From: an uncultured Bacilli bacterium
Lineage (GTDB): Bacteria > Bacillota_I > Bacilli_A > RF39 > UBA660
DNA length: 6,138 nucleotides
Assembly: GCA_944331885.1 (NCBI GenBank)
Contig: CALVJF010000051.1
Span: 1-6,138, forward strand
Direction of reading: 5' to 3'
Under the pieces are notes generated by a model. That model was not told the DNA's origin. It was given only the letters and a program-made list of their open reading frames with translations, and did not search any database. Position numbers and translations under genes: made by a program. Shown here in pieces: positions 1 to 6,138 of this stretch; positions within the stretch are counted from its first letter, which is position 1; each line of letters begins with the position of its first letter.

Positions 1-1745
1 CCATATTTACCATTTCTAATTACCAAATCTCCACCACATTCTGGACACTTTTCACCTGTAGCCTCAGCCTCTTTTTTTGTCATATTCTTGAAAGCATCTT
101 CTACTAAAGGCTCAAAATCATTATAAAAATTTTTTAATACTTCAATATTATCTATTTGATTTAAAGCAATCTCATCTAACTCTTTTTCCATATTAGCAGT
201 ATATTTAACATTAACTATTTTACTAAAAAATTCTTGTAATTTATCAGTAGTTTCACAGCCAACTTCTGTTGGAATAAATTTTTTATCCTCTACTTTAACA
301 TAATCACGACTTTTTAAAGTTTCAATTATTGTCGCATAAGTGCTAGGTCTTCCAATACCTAACTTTTCTAATTCTTTAATTAAAGAACTTTCTGTATATC
401 TTGGCAATGGTTTCGTAAAATGTTGCTCACTAACAATATCATCTGCAGTAATTTCTTTAACATCACTTAAATCTGGTAATTCTTTATCTTCATTATCTTC
501 ATACCTACCATAAACTTTTAAATAGCCATCAAATTTTAAAACACTACCTGTTGCTCTAAATAAGTAATCGTTATTTAATAAATCAACACCTGTAGTAATA
601 ATTACCGCATCATGCATTAAAGAAGCAAGTGTTCGATAATATATTAAACTATAAAGTTTATATTCATCACTACTTAAATATTGTTTTACACTTTCTGGAG
701 TTCGATGAATACTTGTTGGTCTAATTCCTTCATGGGCATCCTGCTGATTAGAAGACTTTTTCTCTTTTTTTACTGCACCAACATATTTATCACCATATAC
801 TTCTTTAATATATTTAAAAGTCTCATCAATAAATGTTGGTGCAAGTCTTGTTGAATCAGTACGCATATAAGTAATTAAACCAACAGTTTCACTACCTAAA
901 TCAATTCCTTCATAAAGTTTTTGCGCAATTCGCATTGTTTTACTAGAAGCAAAATTAAGTTTATTAACTGCAACTTGTTGTAAAGTTGAAGTTTTAAATG
1001 GCATTTTACTTTTTTTGTTCTTTTCCTTACTTTCAATTTTAACAATTTCAAAAACTTTACCTAATTTTTCTAATATTTCATCAGCTTCAACACTTGATTT
1101 AATTTCAATATCTTTACCTTTATATTTCTCTAAGCCCGCTTCAAATTCTGAGAAAATTGCTTTAATTGTATAATATTCTTCCTCCACAAAAGCTTGTATT
1201 TCTCTTTCTCGATCAACTATTAATTTTAAAGCAACACTTTGTACTCGCCCAGCACTTTTACCACCAGTTTTACTTTGCATTAATTTACTTAATCTAAAAC
1301 CAATAATACGATCTAATATTCTTCTTGTCTCTTGACTTTTAACTAACGAATAATCAATTGTTCTAGGGTGTTGAAAAGCATCTTTAATAACATCTTTCGT
1401 AATCTCATGAAAAACTACTCTTTCATAATCCTGATCTTTTAAATTCATTGCATCGTATAAATGCCAAGAAATAGCTTCTCCTTCACGATCTGGATCGGTA
1501 GCAAGAACAACTTTATCATAATCCTTAGCCATCTTTTTTAAATCACTAATCGTCTTTTTCTTGCCTTTAATAGGTACATAAGAAGGAGTAAAGTTATTAT
1601 CAACATCTACTCCTAACCCATATTTACCTGTCGTTGCTAAATCCCTTATATGTCCTTTACTACTTACTACTTTATAATTATTACCCAAATACTTTTCAAT
1701 AGTTTTACTTTTACTTGGAGATTCTACTATTACTAGTTTCTTCAT
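1..1745 (-). CDS. topA: DNA topoisomerase I (type IA), C-terminus cut by window edge
   Basis: Type IA topoisomerase that relaxes negatively supercoiled DNA by transient single-strand cleavage, acting on the chromosome in the cytoplasm. The 581 complete codons seen here hold the family landmarks. The TOPRIM domain opens with KKLVIVESPSKSKTIEKYLG (catalytic Glu8) and carries TDPDREGEA (acidic triad Asp84, Asp86, Glu88). SAGRVQSVALKLIVDRE lies at about 164-180. GLITYMRTDSTR carries the DNA-linking Tyr293, QDAHEGIRPTS has His338, and RYTESSLIKELEKLGIGRPSTYATI begins at Arg449. The last visible residues form the start of a zinc-ribbon finger, CPECGG (Cys567, Cys570). Bacillota TopA is usually near 690 residues, so roughly 100 residues of zinc-finger tail should lie beyond position 1. 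I chose the ATG at 1745 over an in-frame ATG at 1751 because AAAGGA sits 8 nt upstream of 1745 but only 2 nt from 1751. It is the last gene of the operon that is visible, 18 bp after the synthase gene. No damage is seen. Confidence 0.97.
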   Translation of the reverse strand, partial: MKKLVIVESPSKSKTIEKYLGNNYKVVSSKGHIRDLATTGKYGLGVDVDNNFTPSYVPIKGKKKTISDLKKMAKDYDKVVLATDPDREGEAISWHLYDAMNLKDQDYERVVFHEITKDVIKDAFQHPRTIDYSLVKSQETRRILDRIIGFRLSKLMQSKTGGKSAGRVQSVALKLIVDREREIQAFVEEEYYTIKAIFSEFEAGLEKYKGKDIEIKSSVEADEILEKLGKVFEIVKIESKEKNKKSKMPFKTSTLQQVAVNKLNFASSKTMRIAQKLYEGIDLGSETVGLITYMRTDSTRLAPTFIDETFKYIKEVYGDKYVGAVKKEKKSSNQQDAHEGIRPTSIHRTPESVKQYLSSDEYKLYSLIYYRTLASLMHDAVIITTGVDLLNNDYLFRATGSVLKFDGYLKVYGRYEDNEDKELPDLSDVKEITADDIVSEQHFTKPLPRYTESSLIKELEKLGIGRPSTYATIIETLKSRDYVKVEDKKFIPTEVGCETTDKLQEFFSKIVNVKYTANMEKELDEIALNQIDNIEVLKNFYNDFEPLVEDAFKNMTKKEAEATGEKCPECGGDLVIRNGKY

Positions 1746-1753
1746 AATCATAA

Positions 1754-1759
1754 TCCTTT
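1754..1759 (-). promoter_or_regulatory. Ribosome binding site of topA
   Basis: On the minus strand the 18-bp gap after the synthase stop codon contains AAAGGA, 8 nt before the ATG at 1745. The competing ATG at 1751 is only 2 nt away, so this site decides the start and makes the first two codons of the longer reading (Met-Ile) unlikely to be translated. No promoter or terminator is visible in the gap, so topA is probably read from the upstream promoter. Confidence 0.7.
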
Positions 1760-1763
1760 CTTA

Positions 1764-3911
1764 CTAAGAATTTTCTTGAAAAGTTCCTTCACTATTTTCC
1801 TCTGTCGCTACATCATCTTCTTTAATTATTGAATTATTAACTATCGGAGCATTCCCCTCAACTAATTTATTACCCAAATATTCAAAATAATTACTTGTAA
1901 TAGCTAAATTAGACATTTTAATATTATTCATAATTTCTTTATTTATTTCCATAATTTCTTCATCGGTATACTCATCATCACCAAAATAATTCATTTTACC
2001 AGTTGCTGCATCATAGAAACCTAATGGACTTTGCCATGAACCATCAGCAAAAACAACACGATTTTGATATTCATCACTAAGAATATCAAATCCTGAATAT
2101 AATCTTGGATCATAATTTAAATTAAATAAATTAGCTACAGTTGGTAAAATATTCATATATGAAGTATATTCTTGAAATTTAGTTGGTGTTAAAGTTGGAT
2201 TGTAAATAATAAATGGTGTTCTATCAACTTCATAGTTTTTATCAACATCATAATCTAAAATTGACTCAATGACATTATTATTTAAACCATAAGGATAATG
2301 ATCAGCATACAAAACAATAACCGTATCTTCTAATTTACCAGCATTATCTAATATTTCAACTAATTTACCGATTGCATTATCTAAAGTTTTTAATTTTGAT
2401 AAATATCTCTTTAACGTAATATCGTAATTTGTACCACTAAAATCATCTAGATACAAATCGCCTAATTCACTACTTTGATAATAAGGTTGATGTGAAGTAA
2501 CAGTAGTAATCCACGCCATAAATGGTTCTTCTTGTAAGAATATATCTGAAGCTTTTTCCATCAATGTTACATCACTTGGCCACTCTTGATATAAATTACT
2601 ATAAGGAATTCCTAAATCGACAGTATTATAGTATTTCATACTTCCCATATTAGGATGAATTGTTCGACGATAATAATATTGTTCCGTATAATTATGATAA
2701 CTACTTGTTGTATAACCTTGACGATTAAATAAATTAAAAATAGCATTAAAATATGTATTATCTTTATAAGAATTAGCAGTACATGATCTATTAATAGTAA
2801 AAATACTTGCCATACCACTCATTTCATTATTACCAGTTGAACAAGAATTACGTGGTGAATAATTATTCACCCAACTCCACCCTTCACTATATAATTTATA
2901 TATATTAGGAAAATATTCCTCGTTAATTACAATATTATTAACAGATTCCATCATAACAACTATTAAATTCTTACCTTCAAACATTCCTGAATAATCATTT
3001 TTAGGTGTTATTTCTTTACTTATATAATAATTATGTAACTTTTTATACGTAGAATTTTTTTCAGATTCAATTAAATTTTCCCAAACAGTATCATCAATAT
3101 ATCTTGTATAATCAGTAATTTCCTGTTCTGGCTTTGTATAACTATTAAATTCATCATCCAATCCATTATTAGGTAAAAGCATCGCTTTTACATCCAATAA
3201 GCCAAACATCCCTATTCCAAATTGATTAACTGCTATATTTGGCATTTCCGGATTATTAAATAGACTTTTATTAGAAACTAATTGTAATTTATTTTGCATA
3301 AAATCTGCAGTCAAAGAATAATAATACAAACATCCACAAATAACAGCCAAAGTCAAAAAAGATAATCTTGCTACTCTTAATTTTTTCTTTTCTTCAAAAC
3401 GAATTCTATTTTTCTCATCTTCCTTAGCTTTAACTCCTCCAATTATTTCTAAAACATTATATTTTCTATTTCTAATAATTGCTTTTACTTTACGTTCTAA
3501 AAATAAATAATATAAAAATAAAACTCCCACAGGTATCAAAATAAAATAAAAATCACTATTAAAGCTTTTAATATAATCACTTAAATAATCAGTAACAGCA
3601 CCTGCTTGCGTACTTGTCCCCACAGACATATAAACTCCCAAATAATTTTCGAATCCTGCTTGGATTAAAGCGTATATACTCGCAGCTAAGCATGTTAAAA
3701 AAGTTAATACATTTCCGGCAACACGACCACAAAAAGAATATAAAACACTTAATATTAAACTAAAAATACTAATACCTAAAAATATTCTTAATAAAGACCA
3801 TTCAAAGATTGGAATATTTAATACAATTCTAAAAATAATTTCCGAACTAAATAAAACAATCATCATTAAAATAAAATTTTTAACAACACGATTCAAAAAA
3901 ATATTTTTCAT
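1764..3911 (-). CDS. LTA synthase family membrane phosphoglycerol transferase (sulfatase fold)
   Basis: A 715-residue polytopic membrane enzyme of the LtaS/alkaline-phosphatase superfamily. Known members transfer glycerol phosphate from phosphatidylglycerol to a growing lipoteichoic acid or glycolipid outside the cell membrane. Five hydrophobic helices are visible at about 12-32, 39-60, 65-86, 120-138 and 182-200, matching LtaS topology. A lysine/arginine/glutamate-rich cytoplasmic loop lies at 139-181. The outer catalytic domain keeps the expected pattern. VVMMES supplies metal ligand Glu322. CSTGNNEM supplies the probable nucleophile Thr359, aligned with the Thr of GKTSDSE in S. aureus LtaS. 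YYRRTIHP (Arg415/416) and TSHQPY (His474) fit the substrate pocket, and LYADHYPYG gives Asp537-His538. The outer domain has only two cysteines, 357 and 377, flanking the active site. The tail (about 696-715) is acidic and looks disordered. The start overlaps nothing: it follows the rnhB stop by 3 bp and uses GAGGTG as its ribosome binding site. The stop is TAG. The family is clear; whether the product is lipoteichoic acid or another glycerol-phosphate decoration is not. Confidence 0.9.
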   Translation of the reverse strand: MKNIFLNRVVKNFILMMIVLFSSEIIFRIVLNIPIFEWSLLRIFLGISIFSLILSVLYSFCGRVAGNVLTFLTCLAASIYALIQAGFENYLGVYMSVGTSTQAGAVTDYLSDYIKSFNSDFYFILIPVGVLFLYYLFLERKVKAIIRNRKYNVLEIIGGVKAKEDEKNRIRFEEKKKLRVARLSFLTLAVICGCLYYYSLTADFMQNKLQLVSNKSLFNNPEMPNIAVNQFGIGMFGLLDVKAMLLPNNGLDDEFNSYTKPEQEITDYTRYIDDTVWENLIESEKNSTYKKLHNYYISKEITPKNDYSGMFEGKNLIVVMMESVNNIVINEEYFPNIYKLYSEGWSWVNNYSPRNSCSTGNNEMSGMASIFTINRSCTANSYKDNTYFNAIFNLFNRQGYTTSSYHNYTEQYYYRRTIHPNMGSMKYYNTVDLGIPYSNLYQEWPSDVTLMEKASDIFLQEEPFMAWITTVTSHQPYYQSSELGDLYLDDFSGTNYDITLKRYLSKLKTLDNAIGKLVEILDNAGKLEDTVIVLYADHYPYGLNNNVIESILDYDVDKNYEVDRTPFIIYNPTLTPTKFQEYTSYMNILPTVANLFNLNYDPRLYSGFDILSDEYQNRVVFADGSWQSPLGFYDAATGKMNYFGDDEYTDEEIMEINKEIMNNIKMSNLAITSNYFEYLGNKLVEGNAPIVNNSIIKEDDVATEENSEGTFQENS

Positions 3912-3914
3912 GTT

Positions 3915-4556
3915 TTACACCTCTTCACAACTATTAATTAAATCACGAACTGGTCCATAAGTAAACCTATAATTATCTAAAACACCATATTTTTGTAAAA
4001 CTTCCAAATGTTTTTTAGTTGGATACCCTTTATGTTGAGCAAAACCATATTCTGGATATTTTTTATCTAGTTCAATCATCATTCGATCACGAGTAACTTT
4101 TGCTATAACACTAGCAGCAGCTATGCTTAATGACAAAGCATCACCATGAATAATACTTGTCGAAGGAATATCTATTTCTTTAAGTGGCATTGCATCTACC
4201 AGCACATGTTCTGGCTTAATTTTTAAATTTTTAAGAGCTCGCATCATTGCCAGTTTACTAGCTTGATAAATATTAATTTCATCAATCTCCTTAGCAGACG
4301 CTTCACCTATTCCAATTGCAACAGCTTCTTGCATTAAAATGTCATAAAACCTTTCTCTTTTCTTTTCAGTTAACTTTTTACTATCATTAAGGCCTTCTAA
4401 ATGATAATTGACTGGCAATATCACTGCAGCAGCCACAACTGGTCCAACCAAAGGACCACGACCAACTTCGTCGACTCCCGCAATTAAATTGACACCGTTT
4501 TTATATAAAGCTTTCTCATATTTTAATAAATCACATTCTAGGTTGCTCTTGTTCAA
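3915..4556 (-). CDS. rnhB: Ribonuclease HII
   Basis: Endonuclease that cuts the RNA strand of RNA-DNA hybrids and incises 5' of single ribonucleotides misincorporated in DNA, starting ribonucleotide excision repair. The 213 residues match the compact form of the family (about 200), without the longer N-terminal region of some Bacillus enzymes. AGVDEVGRGPLVGPVVAAAV gives catalytic Asp29 and Glu30. LVDAMPL gives Asp121, and HGDALSLSIAAASVIAKVTRD gives Asp139, completing the DEDD set. HKGYP holds Tyr178, at the spacing expected for the tyrosine that senses the ribonucleotide 2'-OH. The start is TTG at 4556. The frame is closed by TGA at 4565-4563 just upstream, and no other ATG, GTG or TTG lies in frame before the conserved core. 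This start overlaps the end of the upstream gene by 26 bp. The nearest Shine-Dalgarno-like AAAGGA lies about 13 nt upstream, which is far, so coupling to the upstream gene is likely. The stop is TAA. Confidence 0.96.
   Translation of the reverse strand: MNKSNLECDLLKYEKALYKNGVNLIAGVDEVGRGPLVGPVVAAAVILPVNYHLEGLNDSKKLTEKKRERFYDILMQEAVAIGIGEASAKEIDEINIYQASKLAMMRALKNLKIKPEHVLVDAMPLKEIDIPSTSIIHGDALSLSIAAASVIAKVTRDRMMIELDKKYPEYGFAQHKGYPTKKHLEVLQKYGVLDNYRFTYGPVRDLINSCEEV
3918..3923 (-). promoter_or_regulatory. Ribosome binding site of the LTA-synthase gene, inside rnhB
   Basis: GAGGTG on the minus strand forms the last two sense codons of rnhB (Glu-Val). It is followed by TAAAAC and then the ATG at 3911, a spacing of 6 nt. 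The ribosome that finishes rnhB therefore sits directly on the initiation site of the next gene, which suggests translational coupling. Confidence 0.75.
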
Positions 4557-5193
4557 ATTGCATCACTATTCCTTTATTAACTTCTAAATCTTTTAATGAA
4601 TTAATAAAATTATCATCAATAGGAAAATTGTTTAACAACCACTCTGGGGTACAATCACTAGTCGATTCAAATATTTTATATGGTTTATAATAAGCATTTT
4701 TTACAAATTTTTTAGCAAATTCGCTATTAGTATCATGCATTAACATTGACCAATTAATTTTTGCTTCTGGATAGCCAACACTAACAGCAAACATATAACG
4801 AGCGTAAACCATTTCCAAGCTTACGCGAAAATCTCTTGGACGTGTAATAATCATCTTTTTGCGAAAATCAGGGTCACTTTCACAATCTTTTATTACTCCT
4901 AACAATAAGTATTTATTATAAAGTTTTTTTACTTCAACATTTAACATATCAAATGAATTTTCTAATATCGTAATTATTTCTCTTTCTTTACAGCCAATCT
5001 TCCTTAAAAAATCATATAAATCATCTAAATTTTTTTTAATTGTTCCAAAAGTTCTCCCACTACTATTACCAGTTCTACTATGTGATAAATACCCAGACAA
5101 AGAAGCAAAAAACATAATCATTTCATTATCAGACAAATAAACATCTAATCCCAATTTTTCCTTAAAATAAACAATAACTTGTTCAGTTAACAT
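4531..5193 (-). CDS. Uncharacterised 220-residue helical protein (possible mTERF-like repeats)
   Basis: I do not recognise this gene as a named family. It encodes 220 residues with no signal peptide or membrane segment, so it is probably cytoplasmic. Most of it looks alpha-helical and basic-acidic mixed. Residues 35-55 are a Ser/Gly/Thr-rich polar stretch (SHSRTGNSSGRTFGT) that could be a flexible or nucleic-acid-contacting loop. Two segments about 38 residues apart look alike: about 63-100 (LRKIGCKEREI through NKYLLLGV) and about 113-141 (IITRPRDFRVSLEMVYARYM through SVGY). Both follow the shape helix, short turn, then V/SLExxYxxY helix, which resembles mTERF-type helical repeats; this is a by-eye comparison only. 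The start is firm: ATG at 5193 with AGGAGG 5 nt upstream, 2 bp after rbgA. The end (TGA) overlaps rnhB by 26 bp. Sitting between a ribosome-assembly GTPase and RNase HII suggests an RNA- or nucleic-acid-related role, but this is inference. Base composition matches its neighbours, so there is no sign of recent transfer. Confidence 0.85.
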   Translation of the reverse strand: MLTEQVIVYFKEKLGLDVYLSDNEMIMFFASLSGYLSHSRTGNSSGRTFGTIKKNLDDLYDFLRKIGCKEREIITILENSFDMLNVEVKKLYNKYLLLGVIKDCESDPDFRKKMIITRPRDFRVSLEMVYARYMFAVSVGYPEAKINWSMLMHDTNSEFAKKFVKNAYYKPYKIFESTSDCTPEWLLNNFPIDDNFINSLKDLEVNKGIVMQFEQEQPRM

Positions 5194-5195
5194 AA

Positions 5196-6047
5196 CTACC
5201 TCCTATCAAAAGTAATACCTTTAATATATCCATTTTTTAAATCATTAACAACAGTTAAACTTACTTTATCATAATCTACTTCGCCACCACGAATTAACGC
5301 CCCTACTTTATATCCAATTTTATCATAAACTTCACAATAATCATCACTTAATTTTTCTAAATTATATCTCTGTTTCAAAATTTTAGGATAATATTTATCT
5401 AATTTATTTAAAATATGAATAGCTACATCATCTAATGGCAAGATTTCACTTTTAATAGCACTCATGCTTGCTAAATTTAAAGCTATTTCTTGATTATCTA
5501 ATTTAGGCCATAATATTCCAGGCGAATCTAATAACAAAATATTACTATTTGTTTTAATAAAACTTAAATTTTTAGTAACACCTGGTATATTCCCAGTCGT
5601 AGCAGCACTTCTAAGAGCCATTCTATTAATCAATGTTGATTTACCAACATTTGGTATTCCAATTACCAATGCTCTTATTTCCTTTTCTTTTAAGCCTTTT
5701 CCAGCTCTTAAATTTTGTTTATCTTTCATTAAATCATGAGTGATATTGATAAGTTTTTTACCTGAATTAGGATTATTTAAATCTACCTTATATACTAAAT
5801 ATCCCTTTTCTTCATAATATTTTACCCATTTTTCTGATTCAACTTGATCACATAAATCCCATTTAGTCATAACTAAAATTTTAGGAATATCACTAATCAA
5901 ATCATCAATATCCTTAATTTTAGATGATAAAGGTATCCTCGCATCAATAAGTTCATACACTACATCAATAAGATTTAACTTCTCTTTAATTAATCTTTTC
6001 GTCTTAGCCATATGTCCAGGATACCATTGAATCGGATTATTGTTCAT
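5196..6047 (-). CDS. rbgA: Ribosome biogenesis GTPase RbgA (YlqF)
   Basis: Circularly permuted GTPase that drives a late step in assembly of the 50S ribosomal subunit in the cytoplasm. Numbered from the ATG at 6047, the N-terminus reads IQWYPGHMAK, with His12 equivalent to the catalytic histidine of Bacillus RbgA. The G motifs appear in permuted order: G4 TKWD (61-64, the accepted T variant of NKxD), G1 GIPNVGKST (130-138), G2 around PGVT (155-158) and G3 DSPG (174-177) in LLLDSPGILWPK. The C-terminal helical RNA-binding domain follows to residue 283, close to the 282 of B. subtilis. Two in-frame ATGs lie upstream, at 6065 and 6053. I prefer 6047 because GAAG sits 8 nt before it, the protein then starts just before the conserved IQW, and the promoter boxes would leave almost no leader for 6065. 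If 6065 is used the protein is 289 residues. It is the first gene of the operon and is followed after 2 bp by the unknown gene. The stop is TAG. Confidence 0.96.
   Translation of the reverse strand: MNNNPIQWYPGHMAKTKRLIKEKLNLIDVVYELIDARIPLSSKIKDIDDLISDIPKILVMTKWDLCDQVESEKWVKYYEEKGYLVYKVDLNNPNSGKKLINITHDLMKDKQNLRAGKGLKEKEIRALVIGIPNVGKSTLINRMALRSAATTGNIPGVTKNLSFIKTNSNILLLDSPGILWPKLDNQEIALNLASMSAIKSEILPLDDVAIHILNKLDKYYPKILKQRYNLEKLSDDYCEVYDKIGYKVGALIRGGEVDYDKVSLTVVNDLKNGYIKGITFDRR
5199..5204 (-). promoter_or_regulatory. Ribosome binding site of the unknown gene, inside rbgA
   Basis: A perfect AGGAGG lies 5 nt before the ATG at 5193. It is at the same time the last two sense codons of rbgA (Arg-Arg), directly before the TAG stop. 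This is the strongest Shine-Dalgarno in the window and fixes the start of the unknown gene. Confidence 0.85.
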
Positions 6048-6055
6048 TTTCATCA

Positions 6056-6062
6056 CTTCTTT
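6056..6062 (-). promoter_or_regulatory. Probable ribosome binding site of rbgA
   Basis: The minus strand reads AAAGAAG, with its end 8 nt upstream of the ATG at 6047. It is a moderate match to the anti-Shine-Dalgarno sequence but the only candidate near the three in-frame ATGs. It is too close to the ATG at 6053 (2 nt) and lies downstream of the ATG at 6065, so it favours 6047 as the start. Confidence 0.55.
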
Positions 6063-6071
6063 CATAAATCT

Positions 6072-6098
6072 ATTATATTATATCATGTTTTTACTCAA
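6072..6098 (-). promoter_or_regulatory. Promoter of the rbgA operon
   Basis: On the minus strand two overlapping perfect TATAAT boxes share one base, at 6082-6077 and 6077-6072. The first is preceded by TGA (6085-6083), making an extended -10 element (TGnTATAAT) that can work with a weak -35. A TTGAGT (6098-6093, four of six matches to TTGACA) lies 15 nt from the second box and 10 nt from the first. Transcription would start at roughly 6070-6064. The promoter sits between an upstream terminator and rbgA, which fits a sigma-A-type housekeeping promoter for the operon. Confidence 0.7.
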
Positions 6099-6099
6099 A

Positions 6100-6123
6100 G
6101 AAAAAAGTAGATAAAAATCTACT
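6100..6123 (-). terminator. Rho-independent terminator of the gene upstream of the window
   Basis: On the minus strand AGTAGAT (6123-6117) pairs perfectly with ATCTACT (6112-6106) around a TTTT loop, giving a 7-bp stem. It is followed directly by TTTTTC. The T-run follows the stem only on the minus strand, so the terminator acts on a minus-strand gene that ends beyond the right edge. The stem is AT-rich (two G-C pairs), which is usual in such a genome but makes it modest in strength. Because the rbgA promoter lies just downstream, it separates two transcription units. Confidence 0.7.
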
Positions 6124-6138
6124 CTATCAATTGTAATT

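Larger units (their letters stand above)
1..6070 (-). other. Predicted five-gene operon rbgA - unknown - rnhB - LTA synthase - topA
   Basis: All five genes share one strand, with junctions of 2 bp, a 26-bp overlap, 3 bp and 18 bp and no hairpin terminator between them. Two of the downstream genes take their ribosome binding site from the final codons of the gene before, and a third overlaps its predecessor. The only promoter visible is upstream of rbgA. Internal promoters inside coding sequence cannot be excluded by eye. The end of the unit lies past the left edge, after topA. Confidence 0.75.

Noticed and set aside
2636..2818. A 60-residue open frame on the minus strand, rich in Ile/Leu/Val
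   Set aside because: It lies wholly inside the LTA-synthase gene in another frame. Its hydrophobic make-up is what AT-rich coding sequence gives when read out of frame, and it covers the catalytic region, where the main frame is clearly real.
4561..4563. ATG just upstream of the rnhB TTG as a possible rnhB start
   Set aside because: It is in the frame of the unknown gene, where it is an internal methionine codon, and reaches TGA at 4533-4531. It cannot start rnhB.
6048..6065. The longer RbgA start at 6065 (six extra residues)
   Set aside because: No ribosome binding site precedes it, the promoter leaves almost no leader, and the shorter form matches the family's N-terminus and length better. 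It is not fully excluded.
6106..6123. The same hairpin as a plus-strand terminator (bidirectional)
   Set aside because: On the plus strand the stem is followed by CTATC, not a T-run, and there is no plus-strand gene ending nearby.
1..6138. Mobile elements, CRISPR arrays, tRNA/rRNA genes or defence systems
   Set aside because: Almost every base is covered by five tightly packed minus-strand genes. I saw no spaced direct repeats, terminal inverted repeats, transposase motifs or tRNA-like structures.

Overview
This window is a compact block of bacterial genes, all read from the minus strand (right to left). The DNA is very AT-rich. Its coding style is that of a low-GC Bacillota (Firmicutes)-type genome: AT-ending codons, purine-rich Shine-Dalgarno sites and almost no intergenic space. 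Visible tryptophans, including the conserved ones in RbgA (QWYPGHM) and TopA (EAISWHL), use TGG. One gene ends in TGA. Both point to the standard bacterial code rather than the Mycoplasma/Spiroplasma code. A lipoteichoic-acid-synthase-type enzyme supports a Gram-positive lineage. An uncultured gut-type Bacilli/Erysipelotrichia/RF39-like organism would fit, but that placement is inference.

Layout in transcription order. At the right edge, a hairpin with a U-run (about 6100-6123) ends whatever lies upstream outside the window. A promoter with two overlapping TATAAT boxes (6072-6082) follows. Then come rbgA (50S ribosome-assembly GTPase, 5196-6047), an unrecognised 220-residue helical protein (4531-5193), rnhB (ribonuclease HII, 3915-4556), an LTA synthase/sulfatase-fold membrane enzyme (1764-3911), and topA (DNA topoisomerase I, start at 1745). 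topA runs off the left edge inside its first C-terminal zinc finger. Gaps between genes are 2 bp, a 26-bp overlap, 3 bp and 18 bp, with no internal terminator, so the five genes probably form one transcription unit with translational coupling. No stretch over 300 bases lacks a gene.

rbgA, rnhB and topA are a familiar housekeeping neighbourhood in Bacillota; in Bacillus the order is rbgA-rnhB-...-dprA-topA. They cover ribosome assembly, removal of ribonucleotides and R-loops from DNA, and relaxation of negative supercoils. The window departs from that backbone in two ways: the unknown gene sits between rbgA and rnhB, and the envelope-polymer synthase sits next to topA where dprA might be expected. 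I see no mobile element, CRISPR array, tRNA or rRNA. The least explained item is the 220-residue protein, whose two helical units resemble mTERF-type repeats by eye.
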